In this document: piece by piece, positions 25,607-34,111 of the stretch
Layout: each line of letters starts with the position of its first letter
Position numbering within the stretch: the stretch's first letter is position 1
Source: Allobosea sp035944375
GTDB lineage: Bacteria > Pseudomonadota > Alphaproteobacteria > Rhizobiales > Beijerinckiaceae
Reading direction: 5' to 3' (one strand)
DNA: 64,000 nucleotides
NCBI RefSeq assembly: GCF_035944375.1
Contig: NZ_DASZBE010000020.1
Notes under the pieces: generated by a model
Seen by the model: only the letters and a program-made list of their open reading frames with translations
Database searches by the model: none
What the model was told of the DNA's origin: nothing
Program-made: the position numbers and the translations under genes

Positions 25607-28369
25607 TCACCGCGCCTGTTTCTTGAGGAGGACAGTGGCCAGCCCGAGCAGCACCGGCACCGCGATCAGCAGGGGGACGAAACTCGCCCCGAGATCGCCG
25701 AAGCCCAGCCCCTTCGAGAAGGTGCCGCGCGAGATCGTCATGAAATGCGCGGTCGGATAGATCCGCCCGACCAGCGCACCCACCCCCTGCAGCGAGGAGA
25801 CCGGGTCGGTCATGCCGGAGAACTGCGTCGCCGGCAGCAGGGTCAGGATCGTCGTGCCGAAGATCGCCGCGATCTGGCTGGTCATGAAGCTGGAGATCAG
25901 GAGCCCCATCGCCGTGGCCGCCACCACATAGACGAAGGCCGCAGTGGCGAAGGCCAGGAGATCGCCCGTGAACGGCACGCGGAAGACGAAGACGGCGAAG
26001 AGGGTCAGCAGCAGCGCATTGACGAGCGCGAGCGCGACATAGGGCAGCTGCTTGCCGAGCAGGAACTCGAACCGCGTCACCGGGGTGACATAGAGGTTGA
26101 TGATCGAACCCAGCTCCTTCTCCCTGACGACGCTGAGCGCCGCCAGCATCGCCGGGATCATCAGCAGGAGCAGCGGGATCACCGCCGGCACCATCGCGAC
26201 GAGGCTCTCGATATTGGGGTTGTAGCGATAGCGCGTCTCGATGCGGAACGAGGCGCTGGCCGCATCCTCGCCCAGCAGCAGGCGCATCTTCTGCGTCAGC
26301 CAGGCACTGTGCAGACCCTGGACATAGCCCTGCACGGTCTCGGCCCGCTGCGGCATTGCCCCGTCGATCCAGGCCGCGACCTCGACCGGCCGGCCCCGCG
26401 CCAGGTCGCGCCCGAAGCCGGGCGGGATCTCGATGGCGAGCGCCAGTTCGCCGCGCCGCATCCGCCGGTCGAGATCGGCATAATCGACGATGGGCGCCTT
26501 CTCGACGAAGTAGCGCGATCCGGCCATGCCCAGCGCATAATCGCCGCTGGCGAGCGACCGGTCATGGTCGAGGACGGCGAAGGACAGCTTCTCGACGTCG
26601 AAATTGATGCCGTAGCCGATGACGAACATCAAAAGCAGGCTGCCGACCAGCGCCAGCGTGGCGCGGATCGGGTCGCGCCGCAGCTCCAGCGCCTCGCGCC
26701 GCGTGTAGCTGAGCATCCGGCGCGGATCGAACAGCCGCCGTTCCGCAGGCGCGGCAGCCACCGGCACGGCGTCGGGCTGCGGAGCCGCCGGCGGGGGTTG
26801 GGGCGGCGCTCCGGCCTCGCCGATCGCCTCCTCCAGATAGCCGATGAAGGCGTCCTCCAGCGTGGCGCTGCCACGCTGCGCGACGATCGCCGCCGGCGTG
26901 TCGCTGACCAGCACTTTGCCGGCATGCATCAGCGAGATGCGGTCGCAGCGCTGCGCCTCGTTCATGAAATGGGTCGAGATGAAGATGGTGACGCCGTCCC
27001 GCCGCGAGAGATCGACCAGGATCTGCCAGAGCCCGTCGCGGGCGATCGGGTCGACGCCGGAGGTCGGCTCGTCGAGGATCAGGATCTCCGGCGCATGGAT
27101 CAGCGCCACCGCCAGCGACAGGCGCTGGCGCAGGCCGAGCGGCAGCGCGTCCGGCAGCGCATCCATCACGGAGGCGAGGTCGAACCGCCGCGCCATCTCG
27201 GCGACACGGGCGGGAATGCTCTCCGGCGGCAGCTGGAACAGGCGGGCGTGCAGGTCGAGGTTCTGCGCAACCGTGAGTTCGGAATAGAGCGAGAAGGCCT
27301 GCGACATGTAGCCGACGCGCTGGCGCACGCGCATGTCGCGCGGATCGACCTCTGCACCGAACAGCCGCGCCCGGCCCTCGCTGGCGGCCAGCAGCCCGGT
27401 CAGCATCTTCATCGTCGTCGACTTGCCGCAGCCATTCGAGCCGAGGAAGCCGAAGATCTCGCCGCGCTGGATCCGGAAGCTGACCCGGTCGACCGCGACG
27501 AAATCGTCGAAGCGCATCGTCAGGTCTTCAGCCTCGATGGCGATCTCGGCATGGGTCTCCGCATCGCGCGGCGCAATGACGACGGCATGGTGGAGCTTGC
27601 GCTTCTCCTCCGGCAGCAGCGCGATGAAGGCCTCGTCGAGCGTGGCAGCGCCGGTCTGCGCCAGGAGGTCGGCCGGGGCACCCGTGGCGAGGACACGTCC
27701 TGCATCCATCGCCACCAGCCAGTCGAAGCGCGCCGCCTCTTCCATATACGCGGTGGCGACGACGACGCTCATGCCGGGTCGCCCGGCGCGGATCGTGTCG
27801 ATCAGCTCCCAGAACTGTCGCCGCGACAAAGGATCGACGCCCGTGGTCGGCTCGTCGAGGATCAGCAGATCGGGATCATGGATCAGCGCGCAGCACAGGC
27901 CGAGCTTCTGTTTCATCCCGCCCGAAAGCTCGCCCGCCGGCCGGTCGGCGAAGGGCTCCAGCCCCGTGCGCGCCAAGAGCTCCGCGATGCGCCGCTCGCG
28001 CTCGGCCCGGCCCTGCCCGAACAGCCGGCCGAAGAAATCGACATTCTCGAACACCGACAGCGTCGGATAGAGGTTCTTGCCGAGGCCCTGCGGCATATAG
28101 GCGATGCGCGGGCAGGCCGCGCGCCGATGCGCCGCATCCGCCATGTCGCCGCCGAGCACCGTGACCGAGCCCGCCTGGAGCGCGCGCGCGCCGGCCACCA
28201 GCGACAGGAGGCTGGATTTGCCGACGCCGTCCGGGCCGATCAGCCCGACCATGCAGCCCGACGGGAGTTCGAGGCTGACCGCCTCGAGCGCCCTCGTTTT
28301 GCCGTAGCTGAGGCCGACGCCGACGAGGCTGACGACCGGCGCCCCGGCCGCAGCCGGAACCGCGCTCAT
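25607..28369 (-). CDS. RbbA-like ABC protein: two ATPase domains fused to ABC-2 permease
   Basis: A 920-residue fusion. ATPase domain 1 (about 10-235) has Walker A GPDGVGKS at 45-52 and a full signature LSGGMKQK. ATPase domain 2 (about 270-500) has Walker A GSNGCGKST near 310, but its signature reads LPLGLRQ, lacking the usual SGG. Residues 560-920 form the membrane domain with the VREKELGSIINLYVTPVTRF motif. E. coli RbbA has this architecture and was described as a ribosome-associated ATPase; export with HlyD and YhhJ partners fits the operon better. The start overlaps the adaptor gene stop by 4 bp. Confidence 0.9.
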   Translation of the reverse strand: MSAVPAAAGAPVVSLVGVGLSYGKTRALEAVSLELPSGCMVGLIGPDGVGKSSLLSLVAGARALQAGSVTVLGGDMADAAHRRAACPRIAYMPQGLGKNLYPTLSVFENVDFFGRLFGQGRAERERRIAELLARTGLEPFADRPAGELSGGMKQKLGLCCALIHDPDLLILDEPTTGVDPLSRRQFWELIDTIRAGRPGMSVVVATAYMEEAARFDWLVAMDAGRVLATGAPADLLAQTGAATLDEAFIALLPEEKRKLHHAVVIAPRDAETHAEIAIEAEDLTMRFDDFVAVDRVSFRIQRGEIFGFLGSNGCGKSTTMKMLTGLLAASEGRARLFGAEVDPRDMRVRQRVGYMSQAFSLYSELTVAQNLDLHARLFQLPPESIPARVAEMARRFDLASVMDALPDALPLGLRQRLSLAVALIHAPEILILDEPTSGVDPIARDGLWQILVDLSRRDGVTIFISTHFMNEAQRCDRISLMHAGKVLVSDTPAAIVAQRGSATLEDAFIGYLEEAIGEAGAPPQPPPAAPQPDAVPVAAAPAERRLFDPRRMLSYTRREALELRRDPIRATLALVGSLLLMFVIGYGINFDVEKLSFAVLDHDRSLASGDYALGMAGSRYFVEKAPIVDYADLDRRMRRGELALAIEIPPGFGRDLARGRPVEVAAWIDGAMPQRAETVQGYVQGLHSAWLTQKMRLLLGEDAASASFRIETRYRYNPNIESLVAMVPAVIPLLLLMIPAMLAALSVVREKELGSIINLYVTPVTRFEFLLGKQLPYVALALVNALLLTLFAVFVFRVPFTGDLLAFATAAFVYVVAATAMGLLISSFMTSQIAAIFGTTILTLLPATQFSGMTDPVSSLQGVGALVGRIYPTAHFMTISRGTFSKGLGFGDLGASFVPLLIAVPVLLGLATVLLKKQAR

Positions 28370-29436
28370 TGCACGAGGCCGGTCTGCAGGCGCTGCGGCC
28401 AGGCCGCCTGCGGATCGAGCTGGACATAGGCCACGCCCGGCAGCCCGGTCTTCACCTGCTGGATGTGTTTGCGCAGCAGCGCGGGTGGAATCCGCGCCTT
28501 GATGCGGAACATCAGCTTCTCGCGCTCCTGCGTCGTCTCCACCGTCTTCGGCGTGAACTGGGCGACATCGGCCACGAAGGAGATCGAGGCCGGGATGACC
28601 AGCTTCGGCGCGGCGTCGAGCACGATGCGCGCCTGCGCGCCCAGGGCGACGCGCCCCGCCTGCCCGGTCGGCAGGAAGAAGGTCATGAACACGTCCTGGA
28701 GATCGACCAGGTTGAGCACGCGCCCGCCCGCGGCCACCACCTCGCCCGGCTGGGCGATGCGGTATTGGACGCGCCCGTCGCGCGGCGCCTTCAGCGCGCT
28801 GTCGTCGATATCGGCATCGAAACGCCGCACGGTCGCCTTAGCGGCAGCGACCGCGGCCTGCGCCCCGACGACCTGCGACACGGCCGAGCTGATGGCGGCC
28901 TCGCTGGCGGCGAGCTGCGCCTTGGCGGCACCGACGGCGGCGGTAGCGCCCTGCGCCCGGGCCCGGTCGTCGTCGAGCACCTGGTCGGAGACATTGCCAC
29001 GCTCGGAGAGCTGTTCCGAGCGGCCGAGCTTGCGGCGCGCGGCATCGAGCTCGGCTTCGCGCTGGGCGACGACCGCCGTCGCGGCGGTTTTCTCGGCCTG
29101 GCGCTGGACGACGAGGCTCTTGGCCGTGTCGACCGCGATCACCGCCCGCTCGTACTGCGCCTGCGCCTCGGCGCGCTGCGCCTCGAGCGTTTCGGTGTCC
29201 ATCCGCGCGACGATCTGGCCGGCTGTGACGAAATCGCCCTCATTGGCCAGCATCTCCTTGATCCGGCCGGAGACGCGCGCCGCCACGTCGATCTCCACCG
29301 CCTCAATGCGACCATTGCCGCTGGCGAGACCCTCCGGCAGGTCACCGGCGCGCAGGCGCTGCCAGGCGAGATAGCCGATGCCGGCGACGAGGAGGGCGGC
29401 GACCGGCAGCAGCCAGCCGGGTTTCGGGAGTTTCAT
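28366..29436 (-). CDS. HlyD-family membrane fusion protein, YhiI-like
   Basis: A 356-residue periplasmic adaptor with an N-terminal anchor (about 7-27). A lipoyl-type half follows (GRIEAVEIDVAARVSGRIKE and GDFVTAGQIVARMDTETL), then a long coiled-coil hairpin (about 85-215), the second lipoyl half (LKAPRDGRVQYRIAQPGEVV) and a beta-barrel (about 245-345). It would link the inner-membrane ABC proteins to the outer membrane. The ATG at 29436 gives MKLPKPGWLLPV. It is the first gene of a minus-strand operon whose promoter must lie in 29437-29713. Confidence 0.9.
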   Translation of the reverse strand: MKLPKPGWLLPVAALLVAGIGYLAWQRLRAGDLPEGLASGNGRIEAVEIDVAARVSGRIKEMLANEGDFVTAGQIVARMDTETLEAQRAEAQAQYERAVIAVDTAKSLVVQRQAEKTAATAVVAQREAELDAARRKLGRSEQLSERGNVSDQVLDDDRARAQGATAAVGAAKAQLAASEAAISSAVSQVVGAQAAVAAAKATVRRFDADIDDSALKAPRDGRVQYRIAQPGEVVAAGGRVLNLVDLQDVFMTFFLPTGQAGRVALGAQARIVLDAAPKLVIPASISFVADVAQFTPKTVETTQEREKLMFRIKARIPPALLRKHIQQVKTGLPGVAYVQLDPQAAWPQRLQTGLVQ

Positions 29437-29519
29437 CGGATCGGCCTTCCGCGGACGGGACGACGGGCGGACCGCATCCGGGGCGCGGCAGCGCCACGGA
29501 GGGTCGTGAGAGAGGCTTG

Positions 29520-29550
29520 CGCGGGACGGCTTCGCCCGTCTCGTCCCGCG
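29520..29550. promoter_or_regulatory. Inverted repeat between divergent operons
   Basis: CGCGGGACG (29520-29528) and CGTCCCGCG (29542-29550) are perfect 9-bp complements around a 13-nt spacer, in the 277-bp space between the HlyD and PhaC-like genes. It could be an operator or a leader hairpin of the minus-strand operon. No T-run follows on either strand, so a terminator is unlikely. Confidence 0.35.
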
Positions 29551-29583
29551 GCTGCAGGGTCCGACGGGCGCGAGCCGACGGCA

Positions 29584-29597
29584 TTGATCGAAGTCAA
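29584..29597. promoter_or_regulatory. FNR/FixK-type binding site (anaerobox)
   Basis: TTGATCGAAGTCAA fits the TTGA-N6-TCAA core bound by FNR, FixK and Anr, and differs from the full TTGAT-N4-ATCAA palindrome at one base. It lies 117 bp before the PhaC-like ATG and 148 bp before the HlyD ATG. By a rough base-composition estimate such a site should occur about 0.1 times in this GC-rich window. I see no other copy in the window. Confidence 0.5.
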
Positions 29598-29713
29598 GAC
29601 GGGCGACGGGCGGCGCGGCTAGCGTGGCGACGGCCTGCGATGACGCATGCGGCGGGGCAGCCGATCCTCCGATCGCTCCCGCCGCCCCCCATGATCGAGG
29701 CTCAGGATCGCCG

Positions 29714-31492
29714 ATGACTGTCCAAGATGCGCTCGTGCCCTCGCCATCCGGGACGCAGGCCGATGCGCTTGGCCTTGAGGCCTTCGTCGCCATCGACCGG
29801 ATGCGCGAGGCGTTGGGAGCCCAATTCAGCGGCGGTCTTTCCCCAACGGCTCTGGCGCTCGCCTTTCTCGACTGGTCGGCCCATCTCGCGGCGGCGCCGG
29901 GCAAGCGCTCCGAACTGGCCTGGAAGGCCGCTCGCAAAGCCACGAAGCTGACCGGCCATCTCGCTGCCTGCGGCCTCGGGGCCGGCGACGCCGCCTGCAT
30001 CGAGCCGCTGCCGGGCGACGACCGCTTCGCCGGGGAAGCCTGGCGGCATTGGCCCTACACTCTGTGGTCGCAGTCCTTTCTTCTGACGCAGCAATGGTGG
30101 CACAACGCCACCCGCGAAGTGCCGGGCGTGACCCCGCATCACGAGGAAGTCGTCGCCTTCGTCGCGCGGCAGCTGCTCGACATGATGTCGCCCGCCAACA
30201 CGCCCTTCACCAATCCCGAGGTGGTGGCGCGCACGCTCGAAACCGGTGGCGCCAATCTCCTCGCCGGCTTCCGCAACGCGCTCGAGGACGCCGGCCGCCA
30301 GGCCTCCGGCCAGGGACCGGTCGGCACGGAGGCCTTCGTCGTCGGGCGCGACGTCGCGGCGACACCAGGCAAGGTGGTCTTCCGCAACCATCTGATCGAG
30401 TTGATCCAGTATGCACCCGCGACGGAGACGGTGCAGGCCGAGCCGGTCCTGATCGTCCCGGCATGGATCATGAAGTACTACATCCTCGATCTCTCGCCGC
30501 GGAACTCGCTGATCCGTCATCTCGTCGCGCAGGGGCACACCGTCTTCTGCATCTCCTGGCGCAACCCGACGGCCGCCGACCGCGATCTCGGGCTGGATGA
30601 CTACCGCCGCCTGGGAGTGATGGCCGCACTCGACGCGATCGCGACGATCCTGCCCGGCCGGGCAGTCCATGCCGCGGGCTACTGCCTGGGCGGCACGCTC
30701 CTGACCATCGCCGCCGCCGCCATGGCGCGGGCCGGCGACAGCCGCCTCGCTTCGCTCACCCTGCTGGCCGCGCAGACGGACTTCACAGAGCCGGGCGAGC
30801 TCGCCCTCTTCATCGACCACAGCCAGGTCCGCCTGCTCGAGAGCGTGATGTGGAACCGCGGCTATCTCGCCTCGGACCAGATGGCTGGGGCCTTCCAGAT
30901 GCTGCGCTCGAACGACCTCGTCTGGTCGCGGCTGGTCCACGACTATCTCATGGGCGAGCGCACGCCGATGAACGACCTGATGGCCTGGAACGCCGACGCC
31001 ACCCGCATGCCCTACCGGATGCATGCCGAATATCTGCGCCGGCTCTATCTCGACAACGACCTCGCCACCGGCCGCCTGCTCGTAGACGGCCGCCCCGTCG
31101 CCCTGCAGAACCTGCGCCTGCCGCTCTTCGCCGTCGGCACCGAGCGCGACCATGTCGCCCCCTGGCGCTCGGTCTACAAGATCCACACCCTCGCCGACAC
31201 CGACGTCACCTTCGTCCTGACCAGTGGCGGCCACAATGCCGGCATCGTCAGCGAGCCCGGCCACCCGCACCGGCATTACCGCATCGCCACGCGCCGTCAC
31301 GATGATGTCCGGATCAGCCCCGATGAATGGCTCGAACAGGCCCGGACGTGCGATGGCTCCTGGTGGGAGAGTTGGGTCGCCTGGCTCGGCGAGCGCTCGA
31401 CCGGCCGCGTCGCGCCGCCTGCGATGGGCGCCGCCGAGGCGGGCCTCGCTCCGGTCGCGGACGCGCCCGGAACCTATGTGCTGCAACGCTGA
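29714..31492 (+). CDS. PHA synthase family protein (class I PhaC-like)
   Basis: A 592-residue alpha/beta-hydrolase of the poly(3-hydroxyalkanoate) polymerase family. The lipase-like box GYCLGG places the nucleophile at Cys324. Asp479 (in GTERDHVAPW) and His507 (in GGHNAGIV) complete the triad. An N-terminal PhaC domain spans about 90-260 with the conserved FVVGRDVAATPGKVVFRNHL and LIVPAWIMKYYILDLSPRNS. It would polymerise hydroxyacyl-CoA thioesters. It is paired with a MaoC-Pta fusion and ackA rather than phaA/phaB, so it may be a paralogue with a special role. The ATG is at 29714. Confidence 0.88.
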   Translation: MTVQDALVPSPSGTQADALGLEAFVAIDRMREALGAQFSGGLSPTALALAFLDWSAHLAAAPGKRSELAWKAARKATKLTGHLAACGLGAGDAACIEPLPGDDRFAGEAWRHWPYTLWSQSFLLTQQWWHNATREVPGVTPHHEEVVAFVARQLLDMMSPANTPFTNPEVVARTLETGGANLLAGFRNALEDAGRQASGQGPVGTEAFVVGRDVAATPGKVVFRNHLIELIQYAPATETVQAEPVLIVPAWIMKYYILDLSPRNSLIRHLVAQGHTVFCISWRNPTAADRDLGLDDYRRLGVMAALDAIATILPGRAVHAAGYCLGGTLLTIAAAAMARAGDSRLASLTLLAAQTDFTEPGELALFIDHSQVRLLESVMWNRGYLASDQMAGAFQMLRSNDLVWSRLVHDYLMGERTPMNDLMAWNADATRMPYRMHAEYLRRLYLDNDLATGRLLVDGRPVALQNLRLPLFAVGTERDHVAPWRSVYKIHTLADTDVTFVLTSGGHNAGIVSEPGHPHRHYRIATRRHDDVRISPDEWLEQARTCDGSWWESWVAWLGERSTGRVAPPAMGAAEAGLAPVADAPGTYVLQR

Positions 31493-31499
31493 GGACGCC

Positions 31500-32915
31500 A
31501 TGGACCAGATCATCCTCAGGAACCGCACCTTCGACGAACTGGCCGTCGGCGACAGCGCCTCGCTCCAGCGCAGCGTCGGGCGCGACGACATCGACCTCTT
31601 CGCTGCGGTCTCCGGCGACCTCAACCCGACGCATCTCGACGCCGGCTTCGCCGCCGGCGAGCGCTTCGGCCATGTCGTCGCCCACGGCCTGTGGACCGGC
31701 GCGCTGATCTCGGCCCTGCTCGGCACCCGCCTGCCCGGGCCGGGCACGATCTATCTCGGCCAGGAGCTGCAGTTCCGCCATCCTGTGGCGCCGGGCGACA
31801 CTGTCACCGCAACCGTCAGGGTGCGCGAGAAGCGCGCCGAGAAGCGCATCGTCGTGCTCGACACGTGCTGCACCAACCAGGACGGCGAGGAGGTGCTGGC
31901 CGGCACCGCCACCGTGATCGCGCCGCAGACGAGCGTCGCCTGGCCGAGCCCACATCTCCCCGAAATCGCGCTGCGCCGGCATGACCGCTACGACGCCTTC
32001 GTGCGCGACGCCCGCGCCCTGCCCTCGCTGCGTGTCGCGGTGATCCATCCCTGTTCGCCGGAGGCGATCATCGCCGCCGTCGAGATCCGCGACGAGGGCC
32101 TGCTCGCGCCGATCCTGGTCGGCCCCGAGGCGAAGATCCGCGCCGCCGCGGAAGCCGCCCGCGTCTCGCTCGACGGCATGCAAATCGAGCCTGTCGAGCA
32201 CAGCCACGCCGCCGCCGCGCGCGGCGTCGAACTCGCCATGGCCGGCCGCGTTTCGATCCTGATGAAGGGCAGCCTGCATACCGACGAACTTCTGGGCGCC
32301 GTGGTCGCGGCCGGTTCGGGCCTGCGCACCGAGCGCCGCATCAGCCATGTCTATGCGATGAGCGTGCCGGCCTATCCCAAGCCGCTGATCGTCACCGACG
32401 CGGCGATCAACATCCTGCCGACGCTCGAGCAGAAGCGCGACATCTGCCAGAACGCCATCGACCTGCTGCACACGCTCGGCATCGCGGAGCCGCTGGTGGC
32501 GATCCTCGCCGCAGTCGAGACCGTGAACGCAAGGATGCCGTCGACGCTCGATGCCGCGGCGCTGACGGTGATGGCCGCGCGCGGCCAGATCACCGGCGCC
32601 CGCGTCGACGGCCCGCTCGCCTTCGACAATGCGATCAGCCCCGAGGCCGCCCGCACCAAGGGCATCGTCTCGCCCGTCGCAGGCCAGGCCGACATCCTGC
32701 TGGTGCCGGATCTCGAAGCCGGCAACATGCTGGCCAAGCAGCTGATCTATTTCGCCGGCGCCGATGCGGCCGGCCTCGTGCTCGGCGCGCGCGTGCCGAT
32801 CATCCTGACCAGCCGCTCGGACTCGCTCAAGACCCGCATCGCCTCAGCCGCGCTTGCCAAGCTCGTCGCCTCGCGGCGTGGGCCGGGCATTCCCGCGAAG
32901 GGGGCCGGCGCGTGA
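31500..32915 (+). CDS. MaoC-like hydratase fused to phosphate acetyltransferase
   Basis: A 471-residue fusion. Residues 1-135 are a MaoC hot-dog domain with the hydratase motif FAAVSGDLNPTHLD and FGHVVAHGLWTGAL. Residues 155-471 are a phosphotransacetylase/phosphotransbutyrylase domain (VAVIHPCSPEAIIAAVEI, then ILMKGSLHTDELLGAVV and NMLAKQLIYFAGADAAGLVL). The first part could make (R)-3-hydroxyacyl-CoA from enoyl-CoA; the second swaps CoA for phosphate. This two-domain form is known in Hyphomicrobiales. It starts 7 bp after the PhaC-like stop, and ackA overlaps its end by 4 bp. Confidence 0.9.
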   Translation: MDQIILRNRTFDELAVGDSASLQRSVGRDDIDLFAAVSGDLNPTHLDAGFAAGERFGHVVAHGLWTGALISALLGTRLPGPGTIYLGQELQFRHPVAPGDTVTATVRVREKRAEKRIVVLDTCCTNQDGEEVLAGTATVIAPQTSVAWPSPHLPEIALRRHDRYDAFVRDARALPSLRVAVIHPCSPEAIIAAVEIRDEGLLAPILVGPEAKIRAAAEAARVSLDGMQIEPVEHSHAAAARGVELAMAGRVSILMKGSLHTDELLGAVVAAGSGLRTERRISHVYAMSVPAYPKPLIVTDAAINILPTLEQKRDICQNAIDLLHTLGIAEPLVAILAAVETVNARMPSTLDAAALTVMAARGQITGARVDGPLAFDNAISPEAARTKGIVSPVAGQADILLVPDLEAGNMLAKQLIYFAGADAAGLVLGARVPIILTSRSDSLKTRIASAALAKLVASRRGPGIPAKGAGA

Positions 32916-34105
32916 CCGGAGACGAGAGCGGCCGCATCCTGCTGACCTTCAACGCCGGCTCCTCCACGGTGAAGCTCGGCCTGTTCGCGCTCGGGCCGCA
33001 GGGCCCGCGGCGCATCGGCAAGGGCATGATCGACTTCCGCCGCGAGCCCCTGCGCTTCGAATTGACCGAAGGGCCCGACCGCTTCGACATCGCGCTCGAA
33101 GCCCGCCCCGGCACGGAACTCGACGACGTGCTGAGCGAGGCGCTGCGCCGCCTCTCCTGGCATGTCGATCTCGACGCCGTCACCGGCATCGGCCACCGCA
33201 TCGTCCATGGCGGCGACCGTTTCACCGAACCGGTCCGCATCGACGACGAGGTCGTCACGGCCCTGGATGCGCTGACGCCGCTGGCGCCGCTGCATCAGCC
33301 GCAGGGCCTGCGGCTGATCCGCGCCGTCGCGCGCCTTCGCCCGAACCTGCCCCAGACCGCCTCCTTCGACACCGCCTTCCACCGCAGCCAGGCCGATCTC
33401 GTCCGCCGTTTCGCGATTCCCCGCGCGCTGCACGACAAGGGCATCAAGCGCTACGGCTTCCACGGCCTGTCCTACGCTTTCGTCGCAGCCGAACTGGCGC
33501 GCCGGCGTCCCGATCTGGCGGATGCCAGGGTCGTCGCCGCCCATCTCGGCAGCGGCGCCAGCCTCTGCGCGCTCGAAGGGGGCATCAGCCGCGACACCAG
33601 CATGGGCTTCTCGGCACTGGACGGCGTGCCGATGGCGACGCGCTGCGGCGCAATCGACGCGGGCGTGCTGCTGCATCTGCTCGGCCCGAGGGGCCAGAGC
33701 GTCGCTGAGGTCGAGGATTTGCTCTATCGCCGCTCCGGCCTGCTCGGGGTCTCCGGGATCAGCGCCGACAGCCGCGAACTGCTCGACAGTGACGCGCCGG
33801 AGGCCGCGGAAGCGCTCGATCTCTTCACCTTCCGCATCGCCGGCGAGGTGGCGCGGCTGGCGACGACGCTGGGCGGGCTCGATGCGCTCGTCTTCACCGC
33901 CGGCATCGGCGAGCATCAGCCGCGGATCCGGGCCGCGATCGCCCGCCGCCTCGCCTGGCTCGGGCTGGCACTGGACGAGAGCGCCAACGCCGCCAATGCC
34001 GCAACGATCTCCGCCGCCGGCAGCCGTGTCGAGGCCTTCGTCATCGCCACCGACGAGGAACAGGTTATCGCCGAGGAGGCCTGCGCCCTGCTCCAAGCCG
34101 CCTGA
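32912..34105 (+). CDS. ackA: Acetate kinase
   Basis: A 397-residue enzyme making acetate and ATP from acetyl phosphate, or a longer acyl phosphate. It has the N-terminal phosphate loop FNAGSSTVKLGLF, GHRIVHGG, the FDTAFH motif, KRYGFHGLSY, HLGSGASLCA and the late FTAGIGEHQPRIR. The start is GTG at 32912 within the stop of the Pta fusion, so the pair is coupled. Together they form an acyl-CoA to acid route with substrate-level ATP gain, useful when respiration is limited. Confidence 0.95.
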   Translation: MTGDESGRILLTFNAGSSTVKLGLFALGPQGPRRIGKGMIDFRREPLRFELTEGPDRFDIALEARPGTELDDVLSEALRRLSWHVDLDAVTGIGHRIVHGGDRFTEPVRIDDEVVTALDALTPLAPLHQPQGLRLIRAVARLRPNLPQTASFDTAFHRSQADLVRRFAIPRALHDKGIKRYGFHGLSYAFVAAELARRRPDLADARVVAAHLGSGASLCALEGGISRDTSMGFSALDGVPMATRCGAIDAGVLLHLLGPRGQSVAEVEDLLYRRSGLLGVSGISADSRELLDSDAPEAAEALDLFTFRIAGEVARLATTLGGLDALVFTAGIGEHQPRIRAAIARRLAWLGLALDESANAANAATISAAGSRVEAFVIATDEEQVIAEEACALLQAA

Positions 34106-34111
34106 ACCGGC

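Noticed and set aside
24425..28429. A plus-strand open frame of 1334 codons opposite the ABC genes
   Set aside because: It is composition-driven, being antisense to two proteins with intact Walker motifs and membrane domains. Its Arg/Gln/His-rich translation has no domain.
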